Assembly (NCBI GenBank): GCA_947494825.1
Contig: CANLWN010000005.1
Location: forward strand, 62,001 to 126,000
Source of the DNA: an uncultured Flavobacteriaceae bacterium
GTDB taxonomy: Bacteria; Bacteroidota; Bacteroidia; Flavobacteriales; Flavobacteriaceae
Direction: 5' to 3'
Length of the DNA: 64,000 nt
The notes under the pieces: model-generated
Seen by the model: the letters and a program-made list of their open reading frames with translations, nothing else
What the model was told of the DNA's origin: nothing
The model's database searches: none
Translations under genes and position numbers: made by a program
Shown: positions 1 to 8,909 of the stretch, piece by piece
How the letters are laid out: every line of letters begins with the position of its first letter
Numbering within the stretch: position 1 is the first letter of the stretch

Positions 1-233
1 AGCTTGTTTTCCTTTTTGGCGGTTTCCAACGCTTCCTCACTCCAGGGTCTCCAATTCACGGGATTATGGGCATGCTGTAACAAATACGGACTGGTTTCGT
101 CGATCAGCGCATTGGTATACTTATGCCCGCTGTCCTGTTTCCCTGTTTGTTTACAGGAAAAAAAGGCCATAAGGGACAAAAAAAGCAAGCTAATCTTAAA
201 ATCTTGTATGCTTCGCCGGGTGCTATGGGTCAT
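1..233 (-). CDS. DUF255 / thioredoxin-domain (YyaL, SPATA20-like) lipoprotein, partial
   Basis: This is the N-terminal part of a gene that runs off the left edge. From an ATG at 233 it reads about 77 residues. They begin with a signal peptide ending in a lipobox-like FFSC, then a stretch reading [19 protein letters not shown] followed by NWRPW. That second stretch is the diagnostic start of the DUF255 thioredoxin-like domain found in YyaL/SPATA20 proteins, which are normally about 680 residues with a C-terminal six-hairpin glycosidase-like domain. The function of the family is not well defined. Membrane anchoring is inferred from the lipobox. The family call rests on the N-terminus only. Confidence 0.85.
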   Translation of the reverse strand, partial: MTHSTRRSIQDFKISLLFLSLMAFFSCKQTGKQDSGHKYTNALIDETSPYLLQHAHNPVNWRPWSEEALETAKKENK

Positions 234-344
234 AGAAGTAAAATAAGGCCTAAAAGTACTATAAATATGGATAAAAGTCTGTTAAGAAAATGGCAACTAT
301 GCCCGTAAGGAAGTGTCTGCTTATTTTTATTTTTCGGTAGTTGC

Positions 345-2063
345 TCAGTATGATTCCTGTTCCAAAAATCCAAGGATATAGGTCAAGGGAGCGTTCCAGT
401 TGAGGCATATTTCGTTGCTGGCGAAACTGGGTTCCTGATCGACCCAGCTTTTCATGGGTGCCGGGTCTTCGGGATAGACCACACCGCTGGAGGCATCCTG
501 TAACCTGCTGTTGGGTCCGCGGGAAAGTAGGCCGGGTACCGGTTCCTCAACCGCGTCACCGGCACTTTGCCTGTGGTGGATGAACATGGGTGTTTTGCTG
601 CCGAAACCGGTAAGATAGCTATACCCCATGGCGTTGTTTCCCAAAACATAATCAACGGCCTGCTGTACGCCTTTTAAATAGACCTCCTTGGGTTCTAGCT
701 GATAGGCTTGCGCCATAATCATGGCCGTATTTAATACGTCGCTATTGGAACCCCACTGAAAATCGTCTATCGGTTGGAAATAATCCAGGGCTGCCGCTTT
801 TTTGACCAAGGCGTCGGCCGACCCCAAAATACCTGCTTTTAGTTCTTCATAGAACCCACCGGGCAAGGCATCTTTCTGCTTTACCAGCGAAAACATACCC
901 AAAAATCGCATATAACTCGCCCAGCCATCCCCGGGCTTGTAAGCGAAATTAAGATTGTCCTTTTTAAGATTGTCCAAGTAAGTGGTGTCCCTGGTGGACA
1001 GGTAGAGTTCGGCCCCTGCCCAAAAAAACTCATCATCAAAATTGGTGTCACCGTATTGTCCGGTAATAATACCCTCGGGATTTACAAAGGAAACTTCAGG
1101 ATTTGAAATGGCCCAGGCATAGGCCTTTTTTGCTGCGTCCAAACAGTTTTGGGCATAGGTAGCGTCCTGAGCTAAAAAAATGCGGTAGGCCTTGGCTGCG
1201 GCTGCCGCAAAATCCAGGGTAGCCGCAGTGCCTTTTCCAATGATGTAGCGCTGTTTTACCGACTTATGTGGCATGATCATATCTTCAAAACCAAAGGCCG
1301 TCAATTTATGGAACAGGCCCCCGTCTGTATCCTGCATGGTCAAGACCCAATCCATTTCGTATCGGAGTTCGTCCAGATAATCGCTCTGTCCGTTTCCGCT
1401 TTCCGGAATATTTAACTCGTTATCGCCAATGATTTCGGGATAATCTTCCTGTAGCTGGAAAAACTGTCCCAACGGAAAACTAGCGTTTAACACGTACTTT
1501 CCATAATCACCGGCGTCATACCAACCCTTGGGCGATGCCATATAACCGGTATCTTTGCCCGAAGAAGGGTGAAAAAGAATGCTGTCATCGGGGTGACCCA
1601 TGGGCCTGTGCCATTTTCCGGCGTATTGCTCCTCCAAAGCCATGCCCGCTCGCTGATAGTACAAGCCCTTTACAGAACCTAAAAAGGCTTTGCGCAGCAC
1701 CTTCTTCCCAATGGAAAAAGGATATGAATACCCTATGCCATCAACAAAAATATGGTATTCGCCCTCGGTATTTAGTTCAGAAAAATCAGCCACCTGCGCC
1801 TGTTCGCCGGCTAGTTCCCAGGTCATGGGTTTGGAAAGACTCCCCTGAAACACGACCTCCTTCGTAGTTGCATCCACCACACTGAATTTCCCTGCGTTCT
1901 TACTTTCCACGATTACCGCCTTTTTGGTGGCTTTGGGATAATAGCCAATTTGATTTAAACGGATCATATCACTATAGATACCGTCCATTGGAGGTACAGA
2001 TTTCCTGCAACTTGTCATCAGTAGCAGTATTGCCAAACTTATTACGCTTAAGAATTTGCCCAT
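345..2063 (-). CDS. Glycoside hydrolase family 9 endoglucanase-type lipoprotein
   Basis: The 572-residue protein has a lipoprotein signal (MTSC, Cys19), an N-terminal immunoglobulin-like CelD_N domain (about 33-118, starting IRLNQIGYYP) and an (alpha/alpha)6 GH9 domain. GH9 marks are GWYDAGDYGKYV with Asp183 and Asp186 (base and water-positioning residue), HHRQSAGD near the C-terminus, and NEICLNWNAPL with Glu551 as the expected general acid. All catalytic residues are present. GH9 enzymes hydrolyse beta-1,4-glucosidic bonds; some bacterial members act as exo-glucosidases or on mixed-linkage glucan, so the substrate is not fixed by sequence. The stop of the esterase gene upstream lies 8 bp before this start, so the two are probably co-transcribed and export a surface or periplasmic glucan-degrading pair. 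Confidence 0.92.
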   Translation of the reverse strand: MGKFLSVISLAILLLMTSCRKSVPPMDGIYSDMIRLNQIGYYPKATKKAVIVESKNAGKFSVVDATTKEVVFQGSLSKPMTWELAGEQAQVADFSELNTEGEYHIFVDGIGYSYPFSIGKKVLRKAFLGSVKGLYYQRAGMALEEQYAGKWHRPMGHPDDSILFHPSSGKDTGYMASPKGWYDAGDYGKYVLNASFPLGQFFQLQEDYPEIIGDNELNIPESGNGQSDYLDELRYEMDWVLTMQDTDGGLFHKLTAFGFEDMIMPHKSVKQRYIIGKGTAATLDFAAAAAKAYRIFLAQDATYAQNCLDAAKKAYAWAISNPEVSFVNPEGIITGQYGDTNFDDEFFWAGAELYLSTRDTTYLDNLKKDNLNFAYKPGDGWASYMRFLGMFSLVKQKDALPGGFYEELKAGILGSADALVKKAAALDYFQPIDDFQWGSNSDVLNTAMIMAQAYQLEPKEVYLKGVQQAVDYVLGNNAMGYSYLTGFGSKTPMFIHHRQSAGDAVEEPVPGLLSRGPNSRLQDASSGVVYPEDPAPMKSWVDQEPSFASNEICLNWNAPLTYILGFLEQESY

Positions 2064-2071
2064 CAGAGTTC

Positions 2072-2818
2072 CTATTTTTTTGGTTTAGTGTCTTCGTCCT
2101 TTCTTTTCTGTGCCGCAAACCAGTCGTACAATCCATCCGTGTTATACGCCCTTACCCACGAATTATGTCCAACCCCGGGATATCTGGTAAACTGCACCGG
2201 GTGCCCCAATTTTTGCAAGCGGGCCACCATTTCTTCCGATTCGGATATGGGAATGGACCTGTCTTCCTCCCCGTGAAACACCCAAATGGGCATCTCCTTG
2301 TCTATCCATTTGGCGTAGGGAGTGGGTGCCATACCACAAACTACGGCCATAGCGGCAAATTTTTTGGGATAGTGTACGGCCAACTCCCATGCCGCACTCC
2401 CTCCCCTACTTAATCCGGTAAGGTAGATCCTTTTTTTATCCACCCTGTTATGGGCAACAATGGTATCCAATAACTGCATCACCGATCGGGTGTTCCACCA
2501 TTGCTTTTCGTGGGGATGCTGCGGGGCCAGAATTAGAAAAGGGAACTGCTTGCCGTCTGCAATCAATTTGGGCGGACCACTGGATTTGATCCTCGAAAGG
2601 CTATCGCCCGCGTCGCCACCGCCATGAAGAAACAACAAGAGTCCAAACTCCTTGTCCTTATCCGTTTCATAATCCGGAGGAAAATAGAGATAGTACCGCA
2701 GTTTTTCCACATTAACGGTCTCTACTTCATCGGCAATCAATTGGGACTGTGCACCACAGGCCTGAAAAAAAAGCGCGTAAAGGACTAAGGATAAAAAAAT
2801 GGACAAGGGTCGTTTCAC
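2072..2818 (-). CDS. Alpha/beta-hydrolase (esterase/prolyl oligopeptidase-like) lipoprotein
   Basis: The 248-residue protein starts with a signal peptide ending FFQAC (Cys21). It carries an alpha/beta-hydrolase core: an oxyanion region LLFLHGGGDAGD (61-72), a nucleophile elbow GLSRGG with Ser137, an acid in HGEED (Asp186) and a catalytic histidine in VGHNSW (His218). This layout is typical of PHB-depolymerase/feruloyl-esterase-like and dienelactone-hydrolase-like proteins of polysaccharide loci. It is the first gene of a two-gene unit with the GH9 enzyme, 8 bp apart, so removing acyl substituents from plant or algal glucans is a reasonable inference. The exact ester substrate is unknown. Confidence 0.85.
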   Translation of the reverse strand: MKRPLSIFLSLVLYALFFQACGAQSQLIADEVETVNVEKLRYYLYFPPDYETDKDKEFGLLLFLHGGGDAGDSLSRIKSSGPPKLIADGKQFPFLILAPQHPHEKQWWNTRSVMQLLDTIVAHNRVDKKRIYLTGLSRGGSAAWELAVHYPKKFAAMAVVCGMAPTPYAKWIDKEMPIWVFHGEEDRSIPISESEEMVARLQKLGHPVQFTRYPGVGHNSWVRAYNTDGLYDWFAAQKRKDEDTKPKK

Positions 2819-2930
2819 AAGCTAGGATATGACTTACTCCTTAAAAGTATAAAAATTACCACAGACCTTACCATTTATGGGGGAATACGTGGCATGAAAA
2901 AAAATCCGATAAAAAAGAGCTACGGCCCGG

Positions 2931-3641
2931 TCAGTTATTTTCGTAAATGGGGTAGCTGTCCATATACCTTGTAATGGTTTCTGGGTTCATGTAACGTTGG
3001 TCAATGGCCGGGCCCTCTTCTGCCAACAGGTCTTCCGATGCACCCCGCCATTCACTAATGTTCAAAACCTCACGTACATAACTGCTCCAAGCGTAAAGTT
3101 GGTACCCCAATCCATGTTCAATACTGATGCGATCGGTATTAAATTCAAAGGCATCCGTGTTTTTCGATTTCAACAATTTAAAGGGCAGGCCTATCAATTG
3201 CAAAGTGTTCTTACTACTGTAGTAGCGTGTATGCCCCAATTCATGTCCTAGCACCCCGATCTGTGCATTATAGGGTAGTTTGGAAAATAAAATAGGCGTA
3301 AGCGCTTCGCTGGAACGGGTGCTGATCGTAATAATGTAGGTTCGGTTTTTCCTTTTCTTGAATACGCTCCAAACCTGTGGTCTGGAGGCGAGGGGGGTCT
3401 TACGTTTGCGCAAGCGAAAGATTATTTTTGTCTCCCGCAATTCGGGATAATGCGACAGGGCAATCAGCGCCTGCGGGCGGATTTCGCCGGGTATTTTTTT
3501 ATTCGTTTCAAAGGCCGCGTATTTTAAGGAATCAAAGGTATCCTTTTGGAAGTGTTTTACCGGCATCTGAGCGGTCAGATGGACGCATATGCATAGGAAA
3601 ATCCCAAAAATACAATATGTTCCAGCCTTGCGCCTTTGCAT
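2931..3641 (-). CDS. Secreted HExxH putative metallopeptidase, unnamed family
   Basis: The 236-residue protein has a signal peptide (hydrophobic stretch about 8-24, cleavage after LTAQ) and one clear catalytic-type motif, LGHELGHTRYYS, giving His133, Glu134 and His137 as a gluzincin-like zinc site. A downstream acidic residue could supply the third ligand (FEFNTDRISIEHGLGYQ) but I cannot assign it. The rest does not match a family I recognise. The stop of the beta-barrel gene upstream lies about 11 bp before its start, so the two are probably co-expressed. Periplasmic or outer-membrane protein turnover is only an inference. Confidence 0.6.
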   Translation of the reverse strand: MQRRKAGTYCIFGIFLCICVHLTAQMPVKHFQKDTFDSLKYAAFETNKKIPGEIRPQALIALSHYPELRETKIIFRLRKRKTPLASRPQVWSVFKKRKNRTYIITISTRSSEALTPILFSKLPYNAQIGVLGHELGHTRYYSSKNTLQLIGLPFKLLKSKNTDAFEFNTDRISIEHGLGYQLYAWSSYVREVLNISEWRGASEDLLAEEGPAIDQRYMNPETITRYMDSYPIYENN

Positions 3642-3652
3642 ACAAAACGGGC

Positions 3653-4222
3653 TTAAAGGGAAAAATAATACTGTAATGAAATACTGGCGATAAAATCCTG
3701 GGCCACGTCATCACCGTTGGTGACCACGTTTATTTCCCGTCCAAAGCCCGCGGTAATACCGATTCGTGAGGAGGCATTGAGGTCCAAAAAGTAACCGGCT
3801 TCCAACCAGGGTTGTAAAACCAGTATGTAGGTGGTCCCTGAACTTGGATTGGGCATATTGACGCCGTCGCGCCAATCGATCCATAAATTCCAGATATCTG
3901 TGTTAAACCCAGCGATTATCTTTCCCTTCCCTACTGGAAAATGTTTGCGATACCCGAAAGAACCGCCAAAGCCTGCCCCTTCCTCCTCGTCATTTTCATC
4001 GCTAAAATCCTGACGGTCCGTGATGTTGGCCCCCAGGCGAAATAAAAGGGAAGATTCCTCAGAAAGATAGTGTTCCGCATTTATGGTAGGGATTATTCCC
4101 GCAGGATAAGCCTGAACGGACAGGCCCAAATCCGTTCTTTTGCCCGGATCCGATTGTGCATAAAAGGGCAGTGTGCATAAAAAACAGAGGACAAAAAACC
4201 AAGTGGTGGGTAGATGGCGCAT
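3653..4222 (-). CDS. Small outer-membrane beta-barrel protein, unknown function
   Basis: The 189-residue protein has a clean signal peptide ending FYAQ (about 22). The mature part has alternating hydrophobic/polar strands and closes with an aromatic-terminated strand (ISLQYYFSL), the usual outer-membrane barrel signature. Mature length fits an 8-stranded barrel. No catalytic motif is visible. Its stop abuts the start of the ATP-grasp gene upstream (1 bp between them), so it probably belongs to the same transcript as the genes from LysE to ATP-grasp. Confidence 0.65.
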   Translation of the reverse strand: MRHLPTTWFFVLCFLCTLPFYAQSDPGKRTDLGLSVQAYPAGIIPTINAEHYLSEESSLLFRLGANITDRQDFSDENDEEEGAGFGGSFGYRKHFPVGKGKIIAGFNTDIWNLWIDWRDGVNMPNPSSGTTYILVLQPWLEAGYFLDLNASSRIGITAGFGREINVVTNGDDVAQDFIASISLQYYFSL

Positions 4223-4223
4223 A

Positions 4224-5267
4224 TCAAATCAATTTTAGATGTTCTTCCAATTCCTTATTTGCCCGCATCATGGCCCTGCCGTCCCTGTAACTAAGGTATC
4301 GGTGCCCCTTTCTATTGTTTATGGCACTGATCTCGTACATGAGCCTCCAATGCCTGGTAATTTCGCGCCAAGCAAAGAACAGGGAATGCTTGGGGTCATA
4401 AATATGTGTGGGCTCGCTACCCGCTCCGTTCACCTCTATTACACTAAAGTCCTTCCCTGCCGCCAAAGCGTCAAAGGAGGAATACAGAATGTCTAGGCGA
4501 CCAAAATAGAAATCGGGTATTTGCTTGCAAATGGTATCTATGGTATCCAAAAGCTGTTGGTTCTTCAAATGCGATTTGTCAATGAATTTGGCCCCCCTGG
4601 TATGGCTGCCATAAGGTACGAGAACAAATTGCTCACCCTTGGCCAAAACCCGATCCAAGGTAGCTCCATATCGTCGCATCAAAATTTTGAGCTGAAAATG
4701 GCTTCTTGGGGTTTGTTTGATTAGATCCTTTATACTGTGTTGCCCATCACCAATGACCGATAAAAACTCCTTGGAAACAATGCCCGTAATGACGCCTTTT
4801 TCAGCATCGGGTTTCCGTACGTAAAAAATACCTACCTCCTTGGGGTAATCCACAAATTCCTGTACCAAAAAATTGTCGGCTATCTTATCCAGATATCCTT
4901 TAAGTTCGCCCTCGTGGTTTATCTTATCCACCGCAAAGGCCTTTAACCCGATATCGGGTTTTGCGATCATGGGAAAATGGATTCCCGCTTGCACCACGGA
5001 TTTCATGGCCTCCTCCAGGGAAGCCCCTTTGTTTATAAGCACGGTTTTTGGAATATACTGGGGCGGGATGATATCATAAATCTCTTTTTTTGACTCCATG
5101 GCCATACCCCCATTTTTAATGGATGGGTTGGCAGCACTAAAAAAGAAAAAAGAGCGGGCCTTTATCGCATAATATAACCAAACGGGAAAAATAGGGTAAT
5201 AAATAGCCTCCATGGGCCAATACTCCCAATGGAATAACTTGTGCAATTTTAGCCTTAAATAGCTCAT
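4224..5267 (-). CDS. ATP-grasp protein (often labelled D-Ala-D-Ala ligase-like)
   Basis: The 347-residue protein has an N-terminal hydrophobic segment (about 15-45) and an ATP-grasp fold from about 60. Visible elements are FPMIAKPDIGLKAFAV (ATP-binding lysine strand), FLVQEFVDYPKEVGIFYVR (adenine-side strand) and a metal-site region DFSVIEVNGAGSEPTHIYDP. It lacks the rest of a true Ddl architecture, so it should not be read as the peptidoglycan ligase; the acceptor substrates are unknown. It overlaps the NRDE gene by 4 bp (stop/start overlap), which indicates translational coupling. Confidence 0.75.
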   Translation of the reverse strand: MSYLRLKLHKLFHWEYWPMEAIYYPIFPVWLYYAIKARSFFFFSAANPSIKNGGMAMESKKEIYDIIPPQYIPKTVLINKGASLEEAMKSVVQAGIHFPMIAKPDIGLKAFAVDKINHEGELKGYLDKIADNFLVQEFVDYPKEVGIFYVRKPDAEKGVITGIVSKEFLSVIGDGQHSIKDLIKQTPRSHFQLKILMRRYGATLDRVLAKGEQFVLVPYGSHTRGAKFIDKSHLKNQQLLDTIDTICKQIPDFYFGRLDILYSSFDALAAGKDFSVIEVNGAGSEPTHIYDPKHSLFFAWREITRHWRLMYEISAINNRKGHRYLSYRDGRAMMRANKELEEHLKLI

Positions 5268-5992
5268 TTTGAATGATTGGACATATGCCTCGTTGCCATC
5301 GAAATAAAATACTCCTTTTCGCGCAACAGATCCATATGGTTTAAGCCTATTTCATCTTCATCCACAATTGCTTGGGTAATACTGAGTGTTTTTAGGGAAT
5401 CGTTCCGGTTGATTACAAAACCATTTTCAAAATCATCATGGTTATTGGAATGAAACCCGATAATGTCCTCGGGCCGAACGACCGTGGTCCTCTTCAAAAA
5501 CCCGTCAAACAAAGTCTCGCGCTGCCTCCTCACCACTGCGTCGTACAGCGTGGCAGAAGACCAAATATACGCTTGTGCGCTGTCCAATTCCTTAAAATAC
5601 TTCCGATGGCCATCCCAACGAAACTCCAGCAATTCCCGATTTACAAAAAGGATAATGGTAAAAGGTTCTATCCGTTGTAGATCTATGGTCCTCAATTCAA
5701 AAACCGGTGTTGCCGCGCTTATCACCTTTAAGAGCACAAGGCCCCTGCTCATAGCATAGTTTCCTTGGGAAATATGCTTTTCAAAAGCACCGTTGAGCAA
5801 CACGCATACGTTTCCATTTTCATTGACCGCGAACCAGGTACCTCCCGCCTTTGGATCCTTGGGATAAATTAACCTGCAATTATGGGTCACTTCTTCGACG
5901 GGCTCAAAGGCTACGCTGCGCGAAGGCTGTTCATCCCGATTGGAGGTGATGAAAAACCGATCTTTACTAGGAAGAAAACTTACTGTGCACAT
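5264..5992 (-). CDS. NRDE (TANGO2 / DUF833) family protein
   Basis: The 242-residue protein begins MCTVSF and carries the family-defining NRDE motif in FFITSNRDEQPSR (17-21), with Cys2 as the candidate N-terminal nucleophile of an Ntn-hydrolase-like fold. A conserved second block (GGTWFAVNENGNVCVLLNG) follows. Family members are cytosolic; TANGO2 relatives have been linked to heme or lipid handling in eukaryotes, but no bacterial activity can be assigned from sequence. It overlaps the DinB-like gene by 13 bp upstream and the ATP-grasp gene by 4 bp downstream, so the group is a tight operon. Confidence 0.88.
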   Translation of the reverse strand: MCTVSFLPSKDRFFITSNRDEQPSRSVAFEPVEEVTHNCRLIYPKDPKAGGTWFAVNENGNVCVLLNGAFEKHISQGNYAMSRGLVLLKVISAATPVFELRTIDLQRIEPFTIILFVNRELLEFRWDGHRKYFKELDSAQAYIWSSATLYDAVVRRQRETLFDGFLKRTTVVRPEDIIGFHSNNHDDFENGFVINRNDSLKTLSITQAIVDEDEIGLNHMDLLREKEYFISMATRHMSNHSK

Positions 5993-6465
5993 TGCGTTCT
6001 AAATTGCATGGTTGATGGTGCAACCCCAAAGGATTCTGGTAAGGGCATATCCGTAAATTGCCGAATTCCGACCTTGATCAAGGCTTGATGATGTATGGTG
6101 TGTTCCAAATTGTACATGACCTCCCTAAAATAATTTGATGTAAGGGCTACCTCGCTATTATCCAGGTCATAATTGACCCGTAGTACTTTGTCCGGACGCT
6201 CCAAGGAATCCTGAATTTCCTGAAGTTGGTCCAAGGCAAAAGTTAGTTCCTGCTCAATTCGCCTATCCCTTTTTCTCTTATCGTAAGACACTTCGGCACA
6301 ATCATACCCCTGTAAGAGACATTGGTACAATTCAATGATGTGTCGGGTATGCTGGCCAATGCTTGCTTCTGACAACATTTGGCAAGGCCGGGTGTAACAA
6401 TCTTCCGGGAGCTGCGATAAGATCTCCTTGAATTGCTCGATTGTTTGAATGGAGGATTTGAACAT
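5980..6465 (-). CDS. DinB-like (DUF664-type) four-helix metal-binding protein
   Basis: The 161-residue protein is helical and carries histidines spaced as in DinB/YfiT proteins: GQHTRHIIELY (His39, His42) and YNLEHTIHHQALI near 130-140. DinB proteins bind a divalent metal in a four-helix bundle and often act as thiol-dependent transferases or have unknown roles; bacteria with low-molecular-weight thiols such as bacillithiol carry many. Its 3' end overlaps the NRDE gene, and its start lies 4 bp downstream of the LysE-family stop, so it is part of the same operon. Confidence 0.75.
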   Translation of the reverse strand: MFKSSIQTIEQFKEILSQLPEDCYTRPCQMLSEASIGQHTRHIIELYQCLLQGYDCAEVSYDKRKRDRRIEQELTFALDQLQEIQDSLERPDKVLRVNYDLDNSEVALTSNYFREVMYNLEHTIHHQALIKVGIRQFTDMPLPESFGVAPSTMQFRTQCAQ

Positions 6466-6469
6466 AAGC

Positions 6470-7162
6470 TTATGAAATTTTTAATTTTAGATGCTTCTTA
6501 TATAGTAGGAAAAGTAAATAAAACGAAAAGCCAAGATATAAGCAGCCCATAATCCAGGCGATTATGGAACTATATTGCTGGTAATTCTGAAAAATGTACT
6601 TTCCCAAAAAAATGAATATCAACAGGGCACCCAAGGTTCCAATGCCAATTCCGACCATATAGGAAGTATACGAACCTAGGCTATTGTGCAACAGTCTTTT
6701 TGAAATCAACAGACGATTCCATCCTATCCAGAAAGGAATGTGTAGGGGGTTCAAGCTACTGAGCAATACGCCCAACAGGATTGAAGATTGTATCATCGGG
6801 AAAACGGTAGCGCTTGTCACCAATTCTTGGGGTGCACTGGCCGACATAAAACTGGAAATGGCCAAATACAAAAGCAGCGCCACGGCAAATGGTAGTATGT
6901 AAAAGGAAAGCTTTCCGTTAAAATTTATTTTTTTGTCTCCCATCAAGGTAAACCGCACAATAATCAGCTCGACAAATACGGCGGCAAACGAAAACAACAA
7001 GGCTTCCCCAACATTTTGCGAGGCGGCTATGTTGAAGGCGGTAATGTTCAGGGTTCCCAAAGGCAACGCCCCCACAAAGCTGATCAAAAGGCCATATATG
7101 CCTATCAATCCAACCCTGGTTGTGCTGTTTTGCGCCCTAAGCGCAACTGCTAATTTCTCCAC
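6470..7162 (-). CDS. LysE/RhtB-family exporter
   Basis: The 230-residue protein has about six hydrophobic segments and the LysE-family N-terminal pattern (LLISFVGALPLGTLNITAF, proline-glycine after the first helix). Members export amino acids or related small molecules through the inner membrane. The substrate cannot be read from sequence. It is the first gene of the minus-strand operon LysE, DinB-like, NRDE, ATP-grasp and barrel; its promoter should lie in the divergent gap to its right. Confidence 0.75.
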   Translation of the reverse strand: MEKLAVALRAQNSTTRVGLIGIYGLLISFVGALPLGTLNITAFNIAASQNVGEALLFSFAAVFVELIIVRFTLMGDKKINFNGKLSFYILPFAVALLLYLAISSFMSASAPQELVTSATVFPMIQSSILLGVLLSSLNPLHIPFWIGWNRLLISKRLLHNSLGSYTSYMVGIGIGTLGALLIFIFLGKYIFQNYQQYSSIIAWIMGCLYLGFSFYLLFLLYKKHLKLKIS

Positions 7163-7470
7163 CTGCTCTGTTCTAGTAATTTTTTTGTGTGTGATCGTTA
7201 AGGTGTCCCATTTTTACAATAGTCTCCAAATTTTGAAAAACTAACAAAAATCGTTCCCGTTTCCACGATTTCCCCTATTTACGTTTTTCGGACAAACATA
7301 GTTTATTCCCTACCCTTTTAGACGTCGTTTTTCCGGGAAAAACCTTAAAACTATCCTAAGATTTATACAGGAAGCCATGGGATTACCTCTTTTTGGTTAC
7401 TTTTAGTAGTGCTGTAATGATTGGCATGATTGTAGTACTAATAGGGAAAGACTATAAAGAACAGCTTATT
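7163..7470. other. Divergent intergenic region between LysE and YHS genes
   Basis: About 308 bp without a convincing gene. It must hold the promoters for the leftward operon and the rightward YHS gene. It is AT-rich with T/A tracts. I found no perfect copy of the Bacteroidota -7 consensus (TAnnTTTG) and no strong hairpin. An upstream in-frame ATG for the YHS gene exists at 7393, but the residues from there to 7470 have no signal-peptide character. Confidence 0.5.
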
Positions 7471-7929
7471 ATGACACAAAAGTTTTTCATTAGGTTCCTC
7501 ATTTTGTTTATAACGATCAATGCCTTTGGACAAAACGCGGATTTCAACAAAAAAAATGGGTATGCAGCCGAAGGATATGATGTTGTGGCCTATTTTGACC
7601 AACAGGTACAGAAGGGCAAGGAAGATTTGGTGTATGTGTACCATGGAGCAAAATTCAGCTTTTCCACTACATCCAACCTGAACAAATTTAAATCGGCTCC
7701 CGATAAATATGTACCCCAATATGGAGGGTGGTGCGCCTATGCCATAGGCAAGAGTGGAAAAAAGGTGAAAATTGATCCGGAAACCTATGAGATCCGGGAC
7801 GGAAAACTGTATTTGTTCTATAATTTTCGGTCTACCAATACGCTGGAAAAATGGATTAGCGAGGGACCCGAGACACTCCGGGACCGAGCGGACAGGAATT
7901 GGACCAAAATTGTTGACAAAGGAAAATAA
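7471..7929 (+). CDS. YHS domain-containing exported protein
   Basis: Read from the ATG at 7471, the protein has 152 residues with a signal peptide ending INAFGQ (about 21). That is why this start is preferred over an upstream in-frame ATG at 7393. The mature protein has AAEGYDVVAYF, YHGAKFSFST and PQYGGWCAYAI, the pattern of exported YHS-domain proteins in Bacteroidota. YHS domains are thought to bind metal, often copper, through Cys and His residues; here Cys88 and His58 are candidates. It stands alone on the plus strand next to the nitrate reductase locus. Confidence 0.85.
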   Translation: MTQKFFIRFLILFITINAFGQNADFNKKNGYAAEGYDVVAYFDQQVQKGKEDLVYVYHGAKFSFSTTSNLNKFKSAPDKYVPQYGGWCAYAIGKSGKKVKIDPETYEIRDGKLYLFYNFRSTNTLEKWISEGPETLRDRADRNWTKIVDKGK

Positions 7930-8119
7930 AACGAAACACAGCTGCCTGCAGGAGGATGTGGCCTTCAGAACCCTCAAGAGGCCATAAAGAAAGAACTCCG
8001 ATATGGGCAGCTTGCTGTAAGTTTTGTGCTTGGGTTACGTCTATTCTTAAAAGAATATGCGTATATATCAGTATTAAGTCATAGCCCTCTCAATACATTT
8101 TTTCATAATCGTGTAAGCT

Positions 8120-8437
8120 ATGGAAAGAATTACGAGATCTCTGGTTTGTTTTTTAGGCCCCTTGGCGCTTCTTTTTATCTTTCCCCAGGTGGAGCAGGTC
8201 TCTGCCAACATTGTATATGGCATAGGGGGAATGACCTATGTAAGTCCTTTCTTTGTGTATCTCACCTGTTGGCTCATCTTTTTGTATTTGGCCAAAATGT
8301 CCCATCACTACATGGCAACCACAACAGGTATTCAAAAAGTCTATGTCCGCATTAGTACGGTACTGGCCATGTTCTTGCTGGCAACGTGCATCATAGCACT
8401 GATCGTTTCAACCATACTAGTAGTAGGTTCCTTTTAA
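8120..8437 (+). CDS. Small three-helix inner-membrane protein, unknown
   Basis: A 105-residue hydrophobic protein with three to four likely membrane helices (about 8-25, 37-57 and 78-103) and a short polar loop with HHYMATTTG. No family recognised. Codon use looks like its neighbours and no competing ORF occupies the same interval. It lies between the YHS gene and the convergent nitrate reductase operon. Confidence 0.55.
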   Translation: MERITRSLVCFLGPLALLFIFPQVEQVSANIVYGIGGMTYVSPFFVYLTCWLIFLYLAKMSHHYMATTTGIQKVYVRISTVLAMFLLATCIIALIVSTILVVGSF

Positions 8438-8515
8438 TGGCCTTACCATAAAACAAGCAGGCAAGCGCTCGATTTTGGGAACAGCATATTTATATAACCT
8501 GATATGCAGGCGCCC

Positions 8516-8884
8516 TTAGCATTCGGCCAGGGGATTGGGATAATTGTCGGACTGGTCTTCCATGGTATTGTCCAAACAAACAAAGTCTTTTTCTACTAAA
8601 AGAAATAATTCCTCGCCATTGTCCAGGAGTACCGTATGTTGAAAGCCCACGGTTTCATTCTCGGCCCAACCTTCACTTTTTTCAACGGAAAGGTGGAGTG
8701 TTATGGTATCACCGCTAAATTCCGCCGCAAGCTGCTCAATGGTGTCCGAAGCCTTTAGCGCATAGCTAAGGGTCCGGTCATTGAATTGTGTTTTTTCCTC
8801 GTAATACCCGGTTTCGCAGAACGTTTTTACCTCTGTTTTTGTAAGCCTATAGCGTACCGAATTTCCTCTTATTCTTATTTTCAT
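8516..8884 (-). CDS. DUF7009-like conserved hypothetical at end of nap operon
   Basis: The real start is the ATG at 8884, giving 122 residues that begin MKIRIRGNSVRYRLTKTEV. A longer in-frame reading overlaps the NrfD gene and is not credible. The opening matches a small conserved Bacteroidota protein that I recall as DUF7009, seen near molybdoenzyme or nitrate/nitrite genes; the family label is from memory. It has no signal peptide, so it is probably cytoplasmic. It follows the NrfD gene by 25 bp and may assist maturation of the nitrate reductase, which is an inference from position. Confidence 0.65.
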   Translation of the reverse strand: MKIRIRGNSVRYRLTKTEVKTFCETGYYEEKTQFNDRTLSYALKASDTIEQLAAEFSGDTITLHLSVEKSEGWAENETVGFQHTVLLDNGEELFLLVEKDFVCLDNTMEDQSDNYPNPLAEC

Positions 8885-8909
8885 CCTCCTATAGTATTCA
8901 AAATTTAAT

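Noticed and set aside
1-308. Two small plus-strand ORFs at the left edge
   Set aside because: The minus strand carries a recognisable DUF255 protein start in the same place.
4224-5267. Call as true D-alanine-D-alanine ligase (ddl)
   Set aside because: Only the ATP-grasp fold is supported; N-terminal region and context do not fit peptidoglycan synthesis.
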